Both the position numbers and the translations under genes were made by a program. From positions 1-21,544 of IMG/VR virus record IMGVR_UViG_3300001796_000007: a stretch of DNA of 21,544 nt. The stretch is one strand, 5' to 3'. The DNA is from a virus. This document shows, piece after piece, positions 6,275 to 13,411 of the stretch (its first letter is position 1; each line of letters starts with the position of its first letter). The notes beneath the pieces were generated by a model, which saw nothing but the letters and a program-made list of their open reading frames with translations, had not been told where the DNA came from and did no database searches.

Positions 6275-7609
6275 ATGGCCGATATCGTGACCCTTCGCCA
6301 GAACCGCGCGAAGGCCTATGAGAAAATGGAAGCAAGCCTCGCCGCCGACGATTCCGACACGCGCCAGGCTGACTTCGACGCTGCCGCGGCGGAGGTCGAA
6401 GCGCTCGATCGTGAGATTGCCAACGCCGAACGCGTCCAGCGCCTGAAGGGCGACGGCGCGGTTGGCACGCTCGAGTCTGGCGATCCGAACGCGGTTCCGG
6501 CGCGCGGCTTCATGGCGAAATATCGCAACATGCCGGGGGCGAATGAAAGGCGTCCCGGCGCCATCCTTACGAGCGCGCAGTCTGCGGCCTTTGGCGATCT
6601 GTTGATGGCGACGCGCCGCGCGAAAATCACTGGCCAGGTCGATCCCCTGCTGATTGAGGCGTCGCAGGGCGTGAATGAAGCTATCGCCGAGGATGGCGGC
6701 TTCCTCGTCGAGAAGGACATCGCCGACGGGCTGCTGATGCGCACCTTCGCTCAAGCCAATCTTGCGAGCAAGGTTCGTCGCATCCCGATCTCGGCGCGGT
6801 CCAACGGCGTCAAGATCAATGCGCTCAAGGACGATTCTCGCGCGACCGGCGCGCGTTGGGGTGGCATGCAGACCTATTGGATTGGCGAGGGCGACTCCCT
6901 CACCCCGACGCGTCCGAAGTTCCGCCAGATGAACCTTCAGCTCAAGAAGCTCGCCGGCATGCTCTATGCGACCAGCGAGGCTCTCGCCGACGCGACGGCG
7001 CTGTCGTCGATCATCTCGGAAGCCTTCCCTGCCGAATTCTCTTTCATGATCGACGATGCGATCTTTGAAGGCGGCGGCGTGTCCAATCCGCTCGGCTTCA
7101 TGAATGCCGGCTGTAAGGTGACGGTCGCCAAAGAGGCCGGCCAGGCCGCGAAGACGATCGAGTTCGAGAACATCACCAAGATGTGGGCGCGGTTGCCGGC
7201 GCGTTCGATGGCGAGCGCGGAATGGTGGATCAATCAGGACACACTGCCGCAGTTGATGGGCCTGAACATGGTCATCGGCACCGGCGGCATTCCGGTCTAC
7301 TTGCCGCCCGGCGGGCTTTCGCAATCGCCTTACGGCACGCTGATGGGACGCCCGGTGATTCCGATCGAATACTGCTCGACGCTCGGCGCCGAGGGCGACA
7401 TCGTTCTCGCCGATCCGACAAACTACGTCATGATCGACAAGGGCGATATCCAATACGCCACGTCCATCCATGTCGCGTTTGTGACCGATGAGCAGGCGTT
7501 CCGGTTTATCTACCGCTGCGATGGACAGCCTGTCGATGACAAGCCGGTGACTCCTTTCAAAGGAACGGACAAGCAGAGCACCTTCGTTACTCTCGCAACG
7601 CGAGCGTAA
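6275..7609 (+). CDS. Major capsid protein, HK97 fold
   Basis: This is the main shell protein of the icosahedral head. Of 444 residues, about the first 65 are Ala/Glu/Lys/Arg-rich and heptad-like (RQNRAKAYEKMEASL, AAAAEVEALDREIANAERV), the HK97 delta (scaffold) domain expected to be cut off by the upstream protease. The HK97-fold body follows: A domain and spine-helix regions with EDGGFLVEKDIADGL (N-arm/E-loop area), GARWGGMQTYWIGEGD, YATSEALADATALSSII, and the C-terminal GRPVIPIEYCSTLGAEGDIVLADPTNYVMIDKG region. All are characteristic of phage capsid family PF05065. A 41-base gap after the protease contains its strong ribosome site. Confidence 0.96.
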   Translation: MADIVTLRQNRAKAYEKMEASLAADDSDTRQADFDAAAAEVEALDREIANAERVQRLKGDGAVGTLESGDPNAVPARGFMAKYRNMPGANERRPGAILTSAQSAAFGDLLMATRRAKITGQVDPLLIEASQGVNEAIAEDGGFLVEKDIADGLLMRTFAQANLASKVRRIPISARSNGVKINALKDDSRATGARWGGMQTYWIGEGDSLTPTRPKFRQMNLQLKKLAGMLYATSEALADATALSSIISEAFPAEFSFMIDDAIFEGGGVSNPLGFMNAGCKVTVAKEAGQAAKTIEFENITKMWARLPARSMASAEWWINQDTLPQLMGLNMVIGTGGIPVYLPPGGLSQSPYGTLMGRPVIPIEYCSTLGAEGDIVLADPTNYVMIDKGDIQYATSIHVAFVTDEQAFRFIYRCDGQPVDDKPVTPFKGTDKQSTFVTLATRA

Positions 7610-7615
7610 TCATTA

Positions 7616-7639
7616 GCGCGCGGCTCGACGGTCGCGCGC
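7616..7639 (+). other. GC hairpin between capsid and next gene
   Basis: GCGCGCG (7616-7622) pairs perfectly with CGCGCGC (7633-7639) around a ten-base loop, within the 58-base gap after the capsid gene. No T run follows, so a classical terminator is unlikely. It may protect the 3' end of capsid mRNA or attenuate downstream transcription. AGGAG at 7656-7660 then serves the next gene. Confidence 0.45.
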
Positions 7640-7667
7640 GTATCGCTTCAAATTCAGGAGAAATCCA

Positions 7668-8141
7668 ATGTCGAATCTTACATTCGGCGAGCGTCATGTC
7701 GTCAAGGGCCTCGACGCCGTCGCGGATGCTTTTGCCGGCACGGTCTATTCCGACGTCGTCAACATGGAAGCGTATGCCGCCGCTCGGTTCATCGTCCATA
7801 AGGGCGTCGGGACCACCGGCACATCGACGCTCACGCTCGAAGCCTGCGACGATGCGGCTGGCAACAATCCCGTCGCAATCCCGTTCAGCTACCAGGCCTA
7901 TGCCGGCGCTGATGATGTTCCAGCCGACGTCGTGAACGCCACCGCGGCCGGGTTTGCGACAACTGCCGGCTCGAGCCAGCTTTATGTGCTCGAAGCGGAG
8001 TCGCAGCGCATGCCGGCGGCGAAGCCATGGTTGCGATTGAAGGCTGTCGAGGTCGCAAATGACCCCGTGCTCGGCGGCGTTCTTATCGAACTGCTCAAGC
8101 CGCGCTATGCGCGTCACGTCCCGGATACCGCGATCGCCTGA
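7668..8141 (+). CDS. Putative capsid decoration/stabilisation protein
   Basis: The 157-residue protein has no family I can name with confidence. It is soluble, Ala/Val-rich and mostly beta-like (FIVHKGVGTTGTSTLTLEAC, SSQLYVLEAESQRM, PWLRLKAVEVANDPVLGGVLIEL). The wording resembles short proteins directly after the capsid gene in other alphaproteobacterial siphophages, including an alternating V-G-T-T-G pattern and a C-terminal strand near AKPWLRLKAVEV. It has its own AGGAG site 7 bases upstream, and a hairpin on either side suggests independent, high expression, as for a capsid accessory. A decoration or head-stabilising role is inferred from position only. Confidence 0.7.
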   Translation: MSNLTFGERHVVKGLDAVADAFAGTVYSDVVNMEAYAAARFIVHKGVGTTGTSTLTLEACDDAAGNNPVAIPFSYQAYAGADDVPADVVNATAAGFATTAGSSQLYVLEAESQRMPAAKPWLRLKAVEVANDPVLGGVLIELLKPRYARHVPDTAIA

Positions 8142-8148
8142 TCGTCTG

Positions 8149-8183
8149 CGGGCTCACCCCTGTTTCGCTTTCACAGCGGCCCG
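8149..8183 (+). other. Nested hairpin upstream of lectin-like gene
   Basis: CGGGC (8149-8153) pairs with GCCCG (8179-8183), and within it CTGT (8160-8163) pairs with ACAG (8173-8176). It occupies the 69-base gap between two genes. No T tract follows. A modest, purine-rich AAGGA (about 8198-8202) precedes the next start. Confidence 0.35.
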
Positions 8184-8210
8184 TAAGGGTCGGAACAAGG
8201 ATTCTTCATC

Positions 8211-8918
8211 ATGACCACTCGTTCACGCTTCGCCGCCGGCGTCCTGACGTTCTTCGATCGCACGACGCGGGAAACCGTCCTTCCGGTTTCGCCAGTGTTT
8301 TTCGAAGATGATTTCCTTGGGCCGGCGCTCAACACCACGAAATGGACGGCGCTCGACACTGGCGCCGCGACGGAAGCCGTCGTGGCTGACTTGGCCAACG
8401 GCGCCGTCGGCCTCGCGCTTGACGCAACAAACGAAGTTCAGCTCGCCGGAATTTCTTGGAATGACCAGCGCACGCTGGCGCTCAACCAGGGCCTTATTCT
8501 TGAGGCGCGGTTCCGTCTTTCTGTCCTCCCTTCAGCGGCGAGCGTGATTGCGGTGCTCGGGCTGCAGGGCGATCACAACGCCGCCGTCGACACGGTCGCG
8601 GAGTCCATTTGGTTCCGCGCCGACGGCAATGGGCAGATCACGGTCGAGAGCGACGACACGAGCCATGAAACGTCGAAAGTCGCCACTGGCGTCACCGTCA
8701 CCACGGCGGATTGGGTCATTGGCAAGATCGACTGCACAGACATTGCCGATGTGAAGTTCTTCATCAACGGTAACCGCGTGGCCGAAGGCACGACCTTTAA
8801 TATGAGCCAAGTCGCCGGGCTGGCGTTGCAGCCCGTGGCGCGTGTCAGTAAGAGCGCCGCGACGTCGGTGGGAACGATGCAGGTCGACTATATCCGCGCT
8901 TGGATGAACCGGGCGTAA
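8211..8918 (+). CDS. Lectin/glucanase-like jelly-roll protein, probable virion surface
   Basis: The protein has 235 residues. After a 30-residue N-terminal arm (TRSRFAAGVLTFFDRTTRE), the segment FFEDDFLGPALNTTKWTALDTG begins a domain that reads like concanavalin A/LamG-type beta sandwiches: DDF...LN..KW, GLILEARFRLS, VLGLQGDH, ESIWFRADGNGQITVES, VIGKIDCTDIADVKFFINGNRV, and a final MQVDYIRAWM strand. Such domains bind carbohydrate or act as structural spikes. No catalytic Glu pair of glucanases (ExDxE) is evident, so binding is more likely than hydrolysis. It lies between capsid accessories and the head-tail adaptor, so it may decorate the head and help adsorption. Fold call is from pattern; function is inferred. 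Confidence 0.65.
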   Translation: MTTRSRFAAGVLTFFDRTTRETVLPVSPVFFEDDFLGPALNTTKWTALDTGAATEAVVADLANGAVGLALDATNEVQLAGISWNDQRTLALNQGLILEARFRLSVLPSAASVIAVLGLQGDHNAAVDTVAESIWFRADGNGQITVESDDTSHETSKVATGVTVTTADWVIGKIDCTDIADVKFFINGNRVAEGTTFNMSQVAGLALQPVARVSKSAATSVGTMQVDYIRAWMNRA

Positions 8919-8924
8919 TCGACG

Positions 8925-9554
8925 ATGTTCGCTGTCTCCGTCCCCGCGTCGGATCGCAGTCTTCTGACGCTCGACGAGCTTCGCGTCGCTCTCGATCTCG
9001 ACGGGTCAGAGAGCGACGTGAAGCTTTTGTCGATCGGGCTGGAGATTTCCGACGCGATTGCGGCGGCTTGCCGGGTTCCTGTCGACGGGATTATTCCGGC
9101 GACGCTCCGCCGTGAAACCATCATCGATACGATGCGACTGTGCCACGATCAGGAGCAACTGATCATGACGCGGCGCTTTGTCGACACGGTTTCCAGCATC
9201 ACGGTCAACGGAATACCTCTTGATCCCGCGGAGTTTGAAATCGACAAGGCGGCGGGACTGGCGCGGCGCCTGTCGTCGTCAGGCTATTACACACGCTGGC
9301 CGAGCGGGATTGTCGTCATGACCTATACCGCTGGGTTCGAGGCGGTCCCAAGCGCTTTGAAGGACGCGGCGAAATTGGAGCTTGTCGCGAGATGGTCGCT
9401 GTCCGATCGAGATCCCGCCATCAAAAGAGATCGCACGCAGGGACTTGGAGAAACTGAGTATTTTCCAAGCTCCTCAGAAACGACGAATTCGCCGCTGATC
9501 TCCCCGGATGCGCGCGCAAAAATCAGCCCATACAGCTATCAGCCGGTGGTGTAG
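8925..9554 (+). CDS. Head-tail connector (gp6-like adaptor)
   Basis: This is the adaptor ring that binds below the portal and links head to tail. Of 209 residues, LLTLDELRVALDLDGSESDVKLLSIGLEISDAIAAAC matches the start of HK97 gp6/SPP1 gp15-like connectors (short-helix bundle, with LDGSESD followed by the long alpha helix). Later comes the usual ITVNGIPLDPAEFEIDKAAGLARRL strand region and the closing helix VPSALKDAAKLELVARW. The C-terminal Ser/Thr-rich tail (about 170-209) is longer than in minimal adaptors. The start is 6 bases after the previous stop. The downstream gene order agrees with the identification. Confidence 0.85.
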   Translation: MFAVSVPASDRSLLTLDELRVALDLDGSESDVKLLSIGLEISDAIAAACRVPVDGIIPATLRRETIIDTMRLCHDQEQLIMTRRFVDTVSSITVNGIPLDPAEFEIDKAAGLARRLSSSGYYTRWPSGIVVMTYTAGFEAVPSALKDAAKLELVARWSLSDRDPAIKRDRTQGLGETEYFPSSSETTNSPLISPDARAKISPYSYQPVV

Positions 9555-9557
9555 GAC

Positions 9558-9971
9558 ATGATCAGGCCGGGACTCTATACCATCGCCGATTACGCCGTCA
9601 CCACGGCGGTTGCATCTCTGGCGCTCTCGCCGCTCGCCGATCTCGAAGGCATGGCGGAACTGTCGATCGAGTTCAATTTCGCCTATGGCAGCGGCGGCAC
9701 AAGCGTGAAAGCGTGGCTGCAGACCTCGCTGTCGCAGGGCGTGCGCTGGCGCGATCTCGCCTGTTTCTCAGCAACTACGGCGTCGAAGAACCGCGACTTC
9801 AGCCTGCGGCGCACCGCCGATACAGGCTTCTGGACGCCGGGCAGCGGGACGCTCGCCGATGACACGGTCGCGTCGAGCATCGTCTTTGGCGACAGGCTGC
9901 GCCTCCTGGTGACGTCTGTTGGAACCTATGCCGGCGGAACTGTGCTTTCGGCGCGCGCGGCCGCCGCGTGA
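9558..9971 (+). CDS. Unknown head-tail junction protein
   Basis: The 137-residue protein has no family I recognise. It is beta-rich with repeated small residues: LADLEGMAELSIEFNFAYGSGGTSVKAWLQTSL, ACFSATTASKNRDFSLRRTADTGFW, DDTVASSIVFGDRLRLLVTSVGTYAGGTVLSARA. This resembles a single beta-sandwich domain. It sits between the adaptor and the presumed stopper, starting 4 bases after the adaptor stop and overlapping the next GTG as GTGA, so it belongs to the same translation unit. A minor head or neck component is a reasonable guess. There is no signal peptide or membrane segment. Confidence 0.6.
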   Translation: MIRPGLYTIADYAVTTAVASLALSPLADLEGMAELSIEFNFAYGSGGTSVKAWLQTSLSQGVRWRDLACFSATTASKNRDFSLRRTADTGFWTPGSGTLADDTVASSIVFGDRLRLLVTSVGTYAGGTVLSARAAAA

Positions 9972-10354
9972 ATATTCATCTTGCGCGGCTCAATCGCGAT
10001 CTGAAGCGAAAAGGCGAGCGCATCAAACTGCGGCGCTACGCCGGCACGAACACGCAGATTTTCACGGAAGTCGACTTGCTGGCGTTCGTTCGGGGATATT
10101 CGCCGCAACAGCTCGCGGCCGGCAGCGGCATTCAGGCGGTTGACAGCTTCGTGATCCTGTCGCCGACCGCATTGTTCGCTGCGCAATGGCCCGGCGGGCA
10201 ACAGCCTCTGGAGCCGCCATTCAACCCAGATCCGCATCTGCCGAAGAAAGGCGATCGCGCCATCATTCAAGGGCGCACACGAACCGTGGAAGTGGCGTCG
10301 CCGATCTATGACGGCGACGAATTGGTCAGGATTGAAATGAGGGTTCTCGGGTAG
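9968..10354 (+). CDS. Candidate head-completion (stopper) protein
   Basis: The 128-residue protein starts with GTG at 9968, overlapping the previous stop as GTGA. The basic N terminus RLNRDLKRKGERIKLRRY is followed by a hydrophobic/aromatic middle with FVRGYSPQQLAAG and DSFVILSPTALFAAQWPGG, and a C-terminal beta segment PKKGDRAIIQGRTRTVEVASPIYDGDELVRIEMRVLG. The last resembles the barrel of head-closure proteins (SPP1 gp16/HK97 gp7-like), where a 'GDR..i.G....V..v.p..d.g..v...l.v' pattern is usual. Position after the adaptor and before the gp10-like gene is where a stopper is expected. Function is inferred from these two lines of evidence. Confidence 0.6.
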   Translation: MNIHLARLNRDLKRKGERIKLRRYAGTNTQIFTEVDLLAFVRGYSPQQLAAGSGIQAVDSFVILSPTALFAAQWPGGQQPLEPPFNPDPHLPKKGDRAIIQGRTRTVEVASPIYDGDELVRIEMRVLG

Positions 10355-10358
10355 GCCG

Positions 10359-11018
10359 ATGATCTCGACCAAATACGCGCCTTTCGATCGCGATGTGCTG
10401 TTCGATCTTGGCGGCCTGTCTCCGGAAGAGCAGAGCAAGGCGTTTGCGGCTTTCGCCCGTCAGGAAATCGCCATTGCCGATGCGCAGAACGAACGCGCGC
10501 TTGGGCGCGCCGTTTCATATGAAACCATCGTCGATCAGCGCCGTGGCGCCGCGCTCGAGAGCGTCTCGCCAAATGGCGTGATCCTCGCGAACTTCGATCT
10601 CGGGTCCGACGTCGTCGAGTGGATTTGGGCAAAGCTGATCGCTCGGTCGCCAGTTCTTTCCGGCGCCTTCATAAAATGGATGCTCGTCTATGCCGATGGC
10701 GTCGAAGTTGACGGTCCGGAAAGCATTCCGCCCGATGCACAGGAAATCGTGATTTTGTCGGCCGTCCCATATGCGCGGAAGATCGAACGCGGAAGCTCGA
10801 AGCAGGCGCCGGATGGCGTGTTCGAAGCTCTCGCGGCAATGGCCGCCCAGCGCTATGGCAATCAGGCGAGAATCCGCTTCTCGTATCGTTCGCCGATTGG
10901 CGGCGGCACGCCGTTGGACAAATGGGCGACCGGCAATGCGGCGAAGGCTGGTCGCAAGCAGCGCCAGCAACTCTCCAAGAACACGCGCCAGCCGGCGATC
11001 ATCATCCAGTTTCGCTGA
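10359..11018 (+). CDS. HK97 gp10-like neck/tail completion protein
   Basis: The 219-residue protein has a helical N-terminal half (LSPEEQSKAFAAFARQEIAIADAQNERALGR) and a middle with RSPVLSGAFIKWMLVYADG and IVILSAVPYARKIERG. The 'RSPVLSGxF...' and 'PYARKIERG' motifs are the conserved core of HK97 gp10/minor tail Z-like proteins, which act at the neck or top of the tail. Residues 165-219 are basic (KAGRKQRQQLSKNTRQP) and may contact DNA or the tail terminator. The start is 4 bases past the previous stop. It occupies the expected place between stopper and tail terminator. Confidence 0.72.
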   Translation: MISTKYAPFDRDVLFDLGGLSPEEQSKAFAAFARQEIAIADAQNERALGRAVSYETIVDQRRGAALESVSPNGVILANFDLGSDVVEWIWAKLIARSPVLSGAFIKWMLVYADGVEVDGPESIPPDAQEIVILSAVPYARKIERGSSKQAPDGVFEALAAMAAQRYGNQARIRFSYRSPIGGGTPLDKWATGNAAKAGRKQRQQLSKNTRQPAIIIQFR

Positions 11019-11027
11019 TGAGGGTAA

Positions 11028-11441
11028 ATGGCCTCTCTCGCCGTCATGAACGCCGTGGAAGCACGATTGCGCGCCGGCTGGAGCCGCGCGCCGATCGTCA
11101 GCGAAGCGAATACCGAGGGCGCTCAGCCCCTTGATGGCGGGCCGTATCTTACCGTCACCTACCCGGTCGCGGACGAAACGCAAATCAGCGTCGGCGCGCC
11201 TGGGGCCAACGCCTATCGGGAGGAAGGCGCGATCCGCTTCGTGCTGTCCGTGCCGTTCGGCACCGGGCTCTTGCAATGGGCCGCTTGGATCAACGAGCTG
11301 CGCGATTTGTTTCGCGGCAAGGTGTTCGACGGCGTCGTGACGTGGGAGTCTCCACCCTTCGCCGTCAATGACGATACGGAAAACGCGACGCGCTTCGAAC
11401 TCAGTTTTGCGGTCCCGTATCGCTACGACGTCTTTGCCTAA
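11028..11441 (+). CDS. Tail terminator protein (DUF4128-like)
   Basis: This hexameric cap stops tail tube growth and joins the finished tail to the head. Its 137 residues are a usual size. MNAVEARLRAGWSRAPIVSEAN at the start matches the helix-strand opening of lambda gpU/DUF4128-like terminators, and PYLTVTYPVADETQISVG, YREEGAIRFVLSVPFGTG and ATRFELSFAVPYRYD provide the typical beta sheet. GAGGG (about 11019-11024) precedes the ATG. It directly precedes the tail tube gene, as in many siphophages. Confidence 0.82.
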   Translation: MASLAVMNAVEARLRAGWSRAPIVSEANTEGAQPLDGGPYLTVTYPVADETQISVGAPGANAYREEGAIRFVLSVPFGTGLLQWAAWINELRDLFRGKVFDGVVTWESPPFAVNDDTENATRFELSFAVPYRYDVFA

Positions 11442-11467
11442 TTCGGCTTCGGCCGTCCGCCCATACA

Positions 11468-11503
11468 CGCCCTTGGGCAAGGCGTTGGAGCGCTGTGAAG
11501 CGC
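11468..11503 (+). other. Two hairpins in the leader of the tail tube gene
   Basis: This lies in the 113-base gap before the tail tube gene. CGCC...TT / AA...GGCG forms a hairpin at 11468-11484 with one bulge. GCGCT/AGCGC (11490-11494/11499-11503) forms a second with a GTGA (GNRA) tetraloop. No T run follows. A strong ribosome site, AAGGAAG near 11541-11547, precedes the ATG. The gap and hairpins may separate or stabilise the message for this abundant protein. Confidence 0.4.
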
Positions 11504-11554
11504 CTCGTCCCGCGGTCCGTCGTGAGACGCCCGCAATGAGAAGGAAGCCCTCCT

Positions 11555-12481
11555 ATGCCGATTGCGCCGACCAGCCGCACGCGCGTCGCCTATATTGCCG
11601 AATCCGCCTTCGGCACGACGCCATCAACGCCGACATTCCTCGAAATTCGCCGCACCAGCGGCAATCTTCGCACGCGAAAAACAACCGCGGTTTCCGAGGA
11701 AATCCGTCTCGACCGCAACGTGCGCGCAGAATATCAGCTCGCCCAGGACGTCGAAGGGTCATATGATTTCGAGCTGACCTATGGCTCCTATGACGATATC
11801 CTGGAGGCGGCTGTCGGCGGAGCATGGAATACGAACGTCCTCGTCAACGGGTCCGTTGAAAAAAGCCTCACCTTCGAGGAGACGATCGATGTTGGCGGCG
11901 GTAGCTTCGCCTATCACCGCTTCACCGGCGTCGAGGTCGACTCGCTGTCGCTGAACTTTACCGCACGCCGAGGCGTCACCGGCTCCGTTACCCTGCAAGG
12001 CAAGCAGGAAGCGCTCGATACGGCGATCATCTCCGGGGCCACCTATACGGCGCCGAACACGAACGTCATCGAAACGGCGAACAGCGTCGCGTCGCTGGCG
12101 GTCGCCAGCTTGTCGCCGGTCCCGATCGTGCGCAGCCTCTCGCTCAATATCGCCAACAATCTGCGCCGGCATGAAGTTCTGGGCTCGCTCTATACGAACA
12201 GCTTCGGCTCTGGCCAGTTGGACGTCACCGGCACGCTGGAAGCGTATTTCACGTCCAACGCGCTCTATCAGGCGGTGCTCGACCATGGCACGGGCGCGCT
12301 GGCGCTGACGATTGGTTCGGTGACGGCCAAGAAATACACGATCTCGCTTCCCGTCATTCAGTTTCTCGACGGGGCCAAAAGGCTCGGCGGGAAGAACGAT
12401 GACGTCATGGTGTCGATCCCGTTCCGCGCGGTCGCTGACTCGGCGCCGAAGTCGATCTCAATCACGAGGGCCGTTGCGTAA
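11555..12481 (+). CDS. Major tail tube protein
   Basis: This protein forms the stacked hexameric rings of the non-contractile tail tube. It has 308 residues. The opening TSRTRVAYIAESAFGTTPSTPTFLEIRRTSGNLR is characteristic of tail tube proteins of proteobacterial siphophages ('vaYiaEttfGttPatpt...'). The core follows: EEIRLDRNVRAEYQLAQDVEGSYDFELTYGSYDDILEAAVGG, the TLTFEE-like KSLTFEETID, and FTGVEVDSLSLNFTARRGVTGSVTLQG. A C-terminal extension (about 200-308, with VTGTLEAYFTSNALYQAVLDHG) repeats beta features and may form an outer domain. Its own strong ribosome site fits its high copy number. No contractile sheath gene follows, supporting siphovirus morphology. Confidence 0.9.
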   Translation: MPIAPTSRTRVAYIAESAFGTTPSTPTFLEIRRTSGNLRTRKTTAVSEEIRLDRNVRAEYQLAQDVEGSYDFELTYGSYDDILEAAVGGAWNTNVLVNGSVEKSLTFEETIDVGGGSFAYHRFTGVEVDSLSLNFTARRGVTGSVTLQGKQEALDTAIISGATYTAPNTNVIETANSVASLAVASLSPVPIVRSLSLNIANNLRRHEVLGSLYTNSFGSGQLDVTGTLEAYFTSNALYQAVLDHGTGALALTIGSVTAKKYTISLPVIQFLDGAKRLGGKNDDVMVSIPFRAVADSAPKSISITRAVA

Positions 12482-12678
12482 TGAAACAGGTCGAAATACT
12501 GACCACGTTCAGTGGCTATCCAGACGATACCGTTGCCTCGGAGACGACTTATGTGGCCGGCGCCAAGCCAAAACTTCAGGACGCGTTCGCCGACCTCATC
12601 ATCAAAAAGGGCCTCGCCAGGGAAATCGTCGATCATCCCGCCCGTGCCGCCAATGTGAAATCGGAGTCAGCACCGTGA
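12481..12678 (+). CDS. Small tail-region protein, unknown
   Basis: The 65-residue acidic/neutral protein opens KQVEILTTFSGYPDDTVASETTYVAGAKPKLQDAFA and ends KKGLAREIVDHPARAANVK. The opening 'v.vl..F.gyP..' resembles small soluble proteins often found between the tail tube and chaperone genes of related prophages, but I cannot name a family. The ATG shares a base with the tail tube stop (TAATG at 12479) and its own stop overlaps the next GTG (GTGA at 12675), so it is translated in tight coupling with its neighbours. Confidence 0.65.
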   Translation: MKQVEILTTFSGYPDDTVASETTYVAGAKPKLQDAFADLIIKKGLAREIVDHPARAANVKSESAP

Positions 12679-13076
12679 AGCTTTCGAACATCAAAAGAAA
12701 TGTCGCCGCCGAGAAATCCGGGCGCTGGATCGACGTCAAACTGCCTGAGTTTGACGGCGTGTCCTTTAAGGTGCGCGGCCTCGGCAATCCTGATTACGAG
12801 GCGCTGAAAGCAAGGCTTTTTGAGACGCGCTCCCCGGCGGATCGGGAGAAAGACCTCACCGCCGATGAAATCGCGCAGTTGCTCAGCGAAACGATTTTGC
12901 TCGGCTGGCGCGGCATCCTGAATGATGACAATACGCCGCTGGTCTTCGATCTGCCAACGGCCATGAAGCTACTCGCAGACCAGGATTACGGCGACTTCCG
13001 ATCCGCTGTAATCTGGGCGGCGCAGAACGTCGGCCGTGACCGCTACGCCAGCGCGGAGCAAGACGCAAAAAACTAA
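12675..13076 (+). CDS. Tail assembly chaperone, short form (gpG-like)
   Basis: This would coat the tape measure protein and recruit tail tube subunits, like lambda gpG. It has 133 residues from GTG 12675, which overlaps the previous stop as GTGA; an ATG far upstream (12399) in the same frame would run through the previous gene and is not credible. Content: KLSNIKRNVAAEKSGRWIDVKLPEFDG, a beta strand KVRGLGNPDYEALKARLFE, and ADEIAQLLSETILLGWRGILNDD, which is typical of the 'tail assembly chaperone' pattern (helix plus LxGWxG). It ends at TAA right after AAAAAAC, where a frameshift links it to the T part. Position before the tape measure gene is diagnostic. Confidence 0.85.
   Translation: MKLSNIKRNVAAEKSGRWIDVKLPEFDGVSFKVRGLGNPDYEALKARLFETRSPADREKDLTADEIAQLLSETILLGWRGILNDDNTPLVFDLPTAMKLLADQDYGDFRSAVIWAAQNVGRDRYASAEQDAKN
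13055..13073 (+). promoter_or_regulatory. Programmed -1 frameshift signal (GGAG + AAAAAAC)
   Basis: A AAA AAC at 13067-13073 is a canonical X XXY YYZ slippery heptamer lying exactly in the zero frame of the chaperone, one codon before its TAA (13074-13076). GGAG at 13055-13058, eight bases upstream, is placed like the internal Shine-Dalgarno stimulator of dnaX. The -1 frame stays open to 13408. Downstream GC-rich sequence could add a stimulatory stem, but I did not resolve one. Confidence 0.85.
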
Positions 13077-13408
13077 CCGACGCTCTGCGCTGGACGCTGG
13101 AATGGGGCGGCTCTGCGGAATGGCTCGCCGAGGCGGCGCAAGAGCACGGGATTGTGCCGAAGGCGATCGCCGACCGCGTCGACCCTGCCAAACATCTTCT
13201 CATCGTTTGGCGAGCATTCTGGGCGCTGACGAATGATCGGCCCTTCGGCGCGCTCGGCGGGTTAGGCTACATCCCCTTTATCGCGATCGACCGCTATGCC
13301 GAGCGCTACGGCATCTCCGGCGTTGATGAATTCGAGCGGTTCCAAACGCTGCTGCGCCAGATGGACGACGCCTACCTGGCGTGGATCGGCGAGCATAAGG
13401 ACGATTGA
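13073..13408 (+). CDS. T part of the G-T tail chaperone fusion (by -1 frameshift)
   Basis: After slippage at AAAAAAC, translation continues LTDALRWTLEWGGSAEW and runs 111 codons to TGA at 13406, giving a fusion of about 244 residues. The extension is helical and Trp-rich (ALRWTLEWGG, LLIVWRAFWALTNDRPFGALGG) and ends YLAWIGEHKDD, the type of domain in GT fusions that binds the tape measure or tail tube. The region has no good start of its own: a GTG at 13154 would lose about 27 coding residues and has no clear ribosome site. Synteny (tube, G, G-T, tape measure) agrees with lambda. Confidence 0.82.
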   Translation, partial: LTDALRWTLEWGGSAEWLAEAAQEHGIVPKAIADRVDPAKHLLIVWRAFWALTNDRPFGALGGLGYIPFIAIDRYAERYGISGVDEFERFQTLLRQMDDAYLAWIGEHKDD

Positions 13409-13411
13409 CGC

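Noticed and set aside
12399-12674. ATG 12399 as start of the tail chaperone
   Set aside because: Would overlap the tail tube and the small gene; the translated segment has shadow composition, while GTG 12675 fits coupling and the conserved start.
13154-13408. Separate 84-residue gene downstream of the chaperone
   Set aside because: The open -1 frame extends back to the slippery heptamer, and its start lacks a ribosome site; read as the T part of a frameshift fusion.
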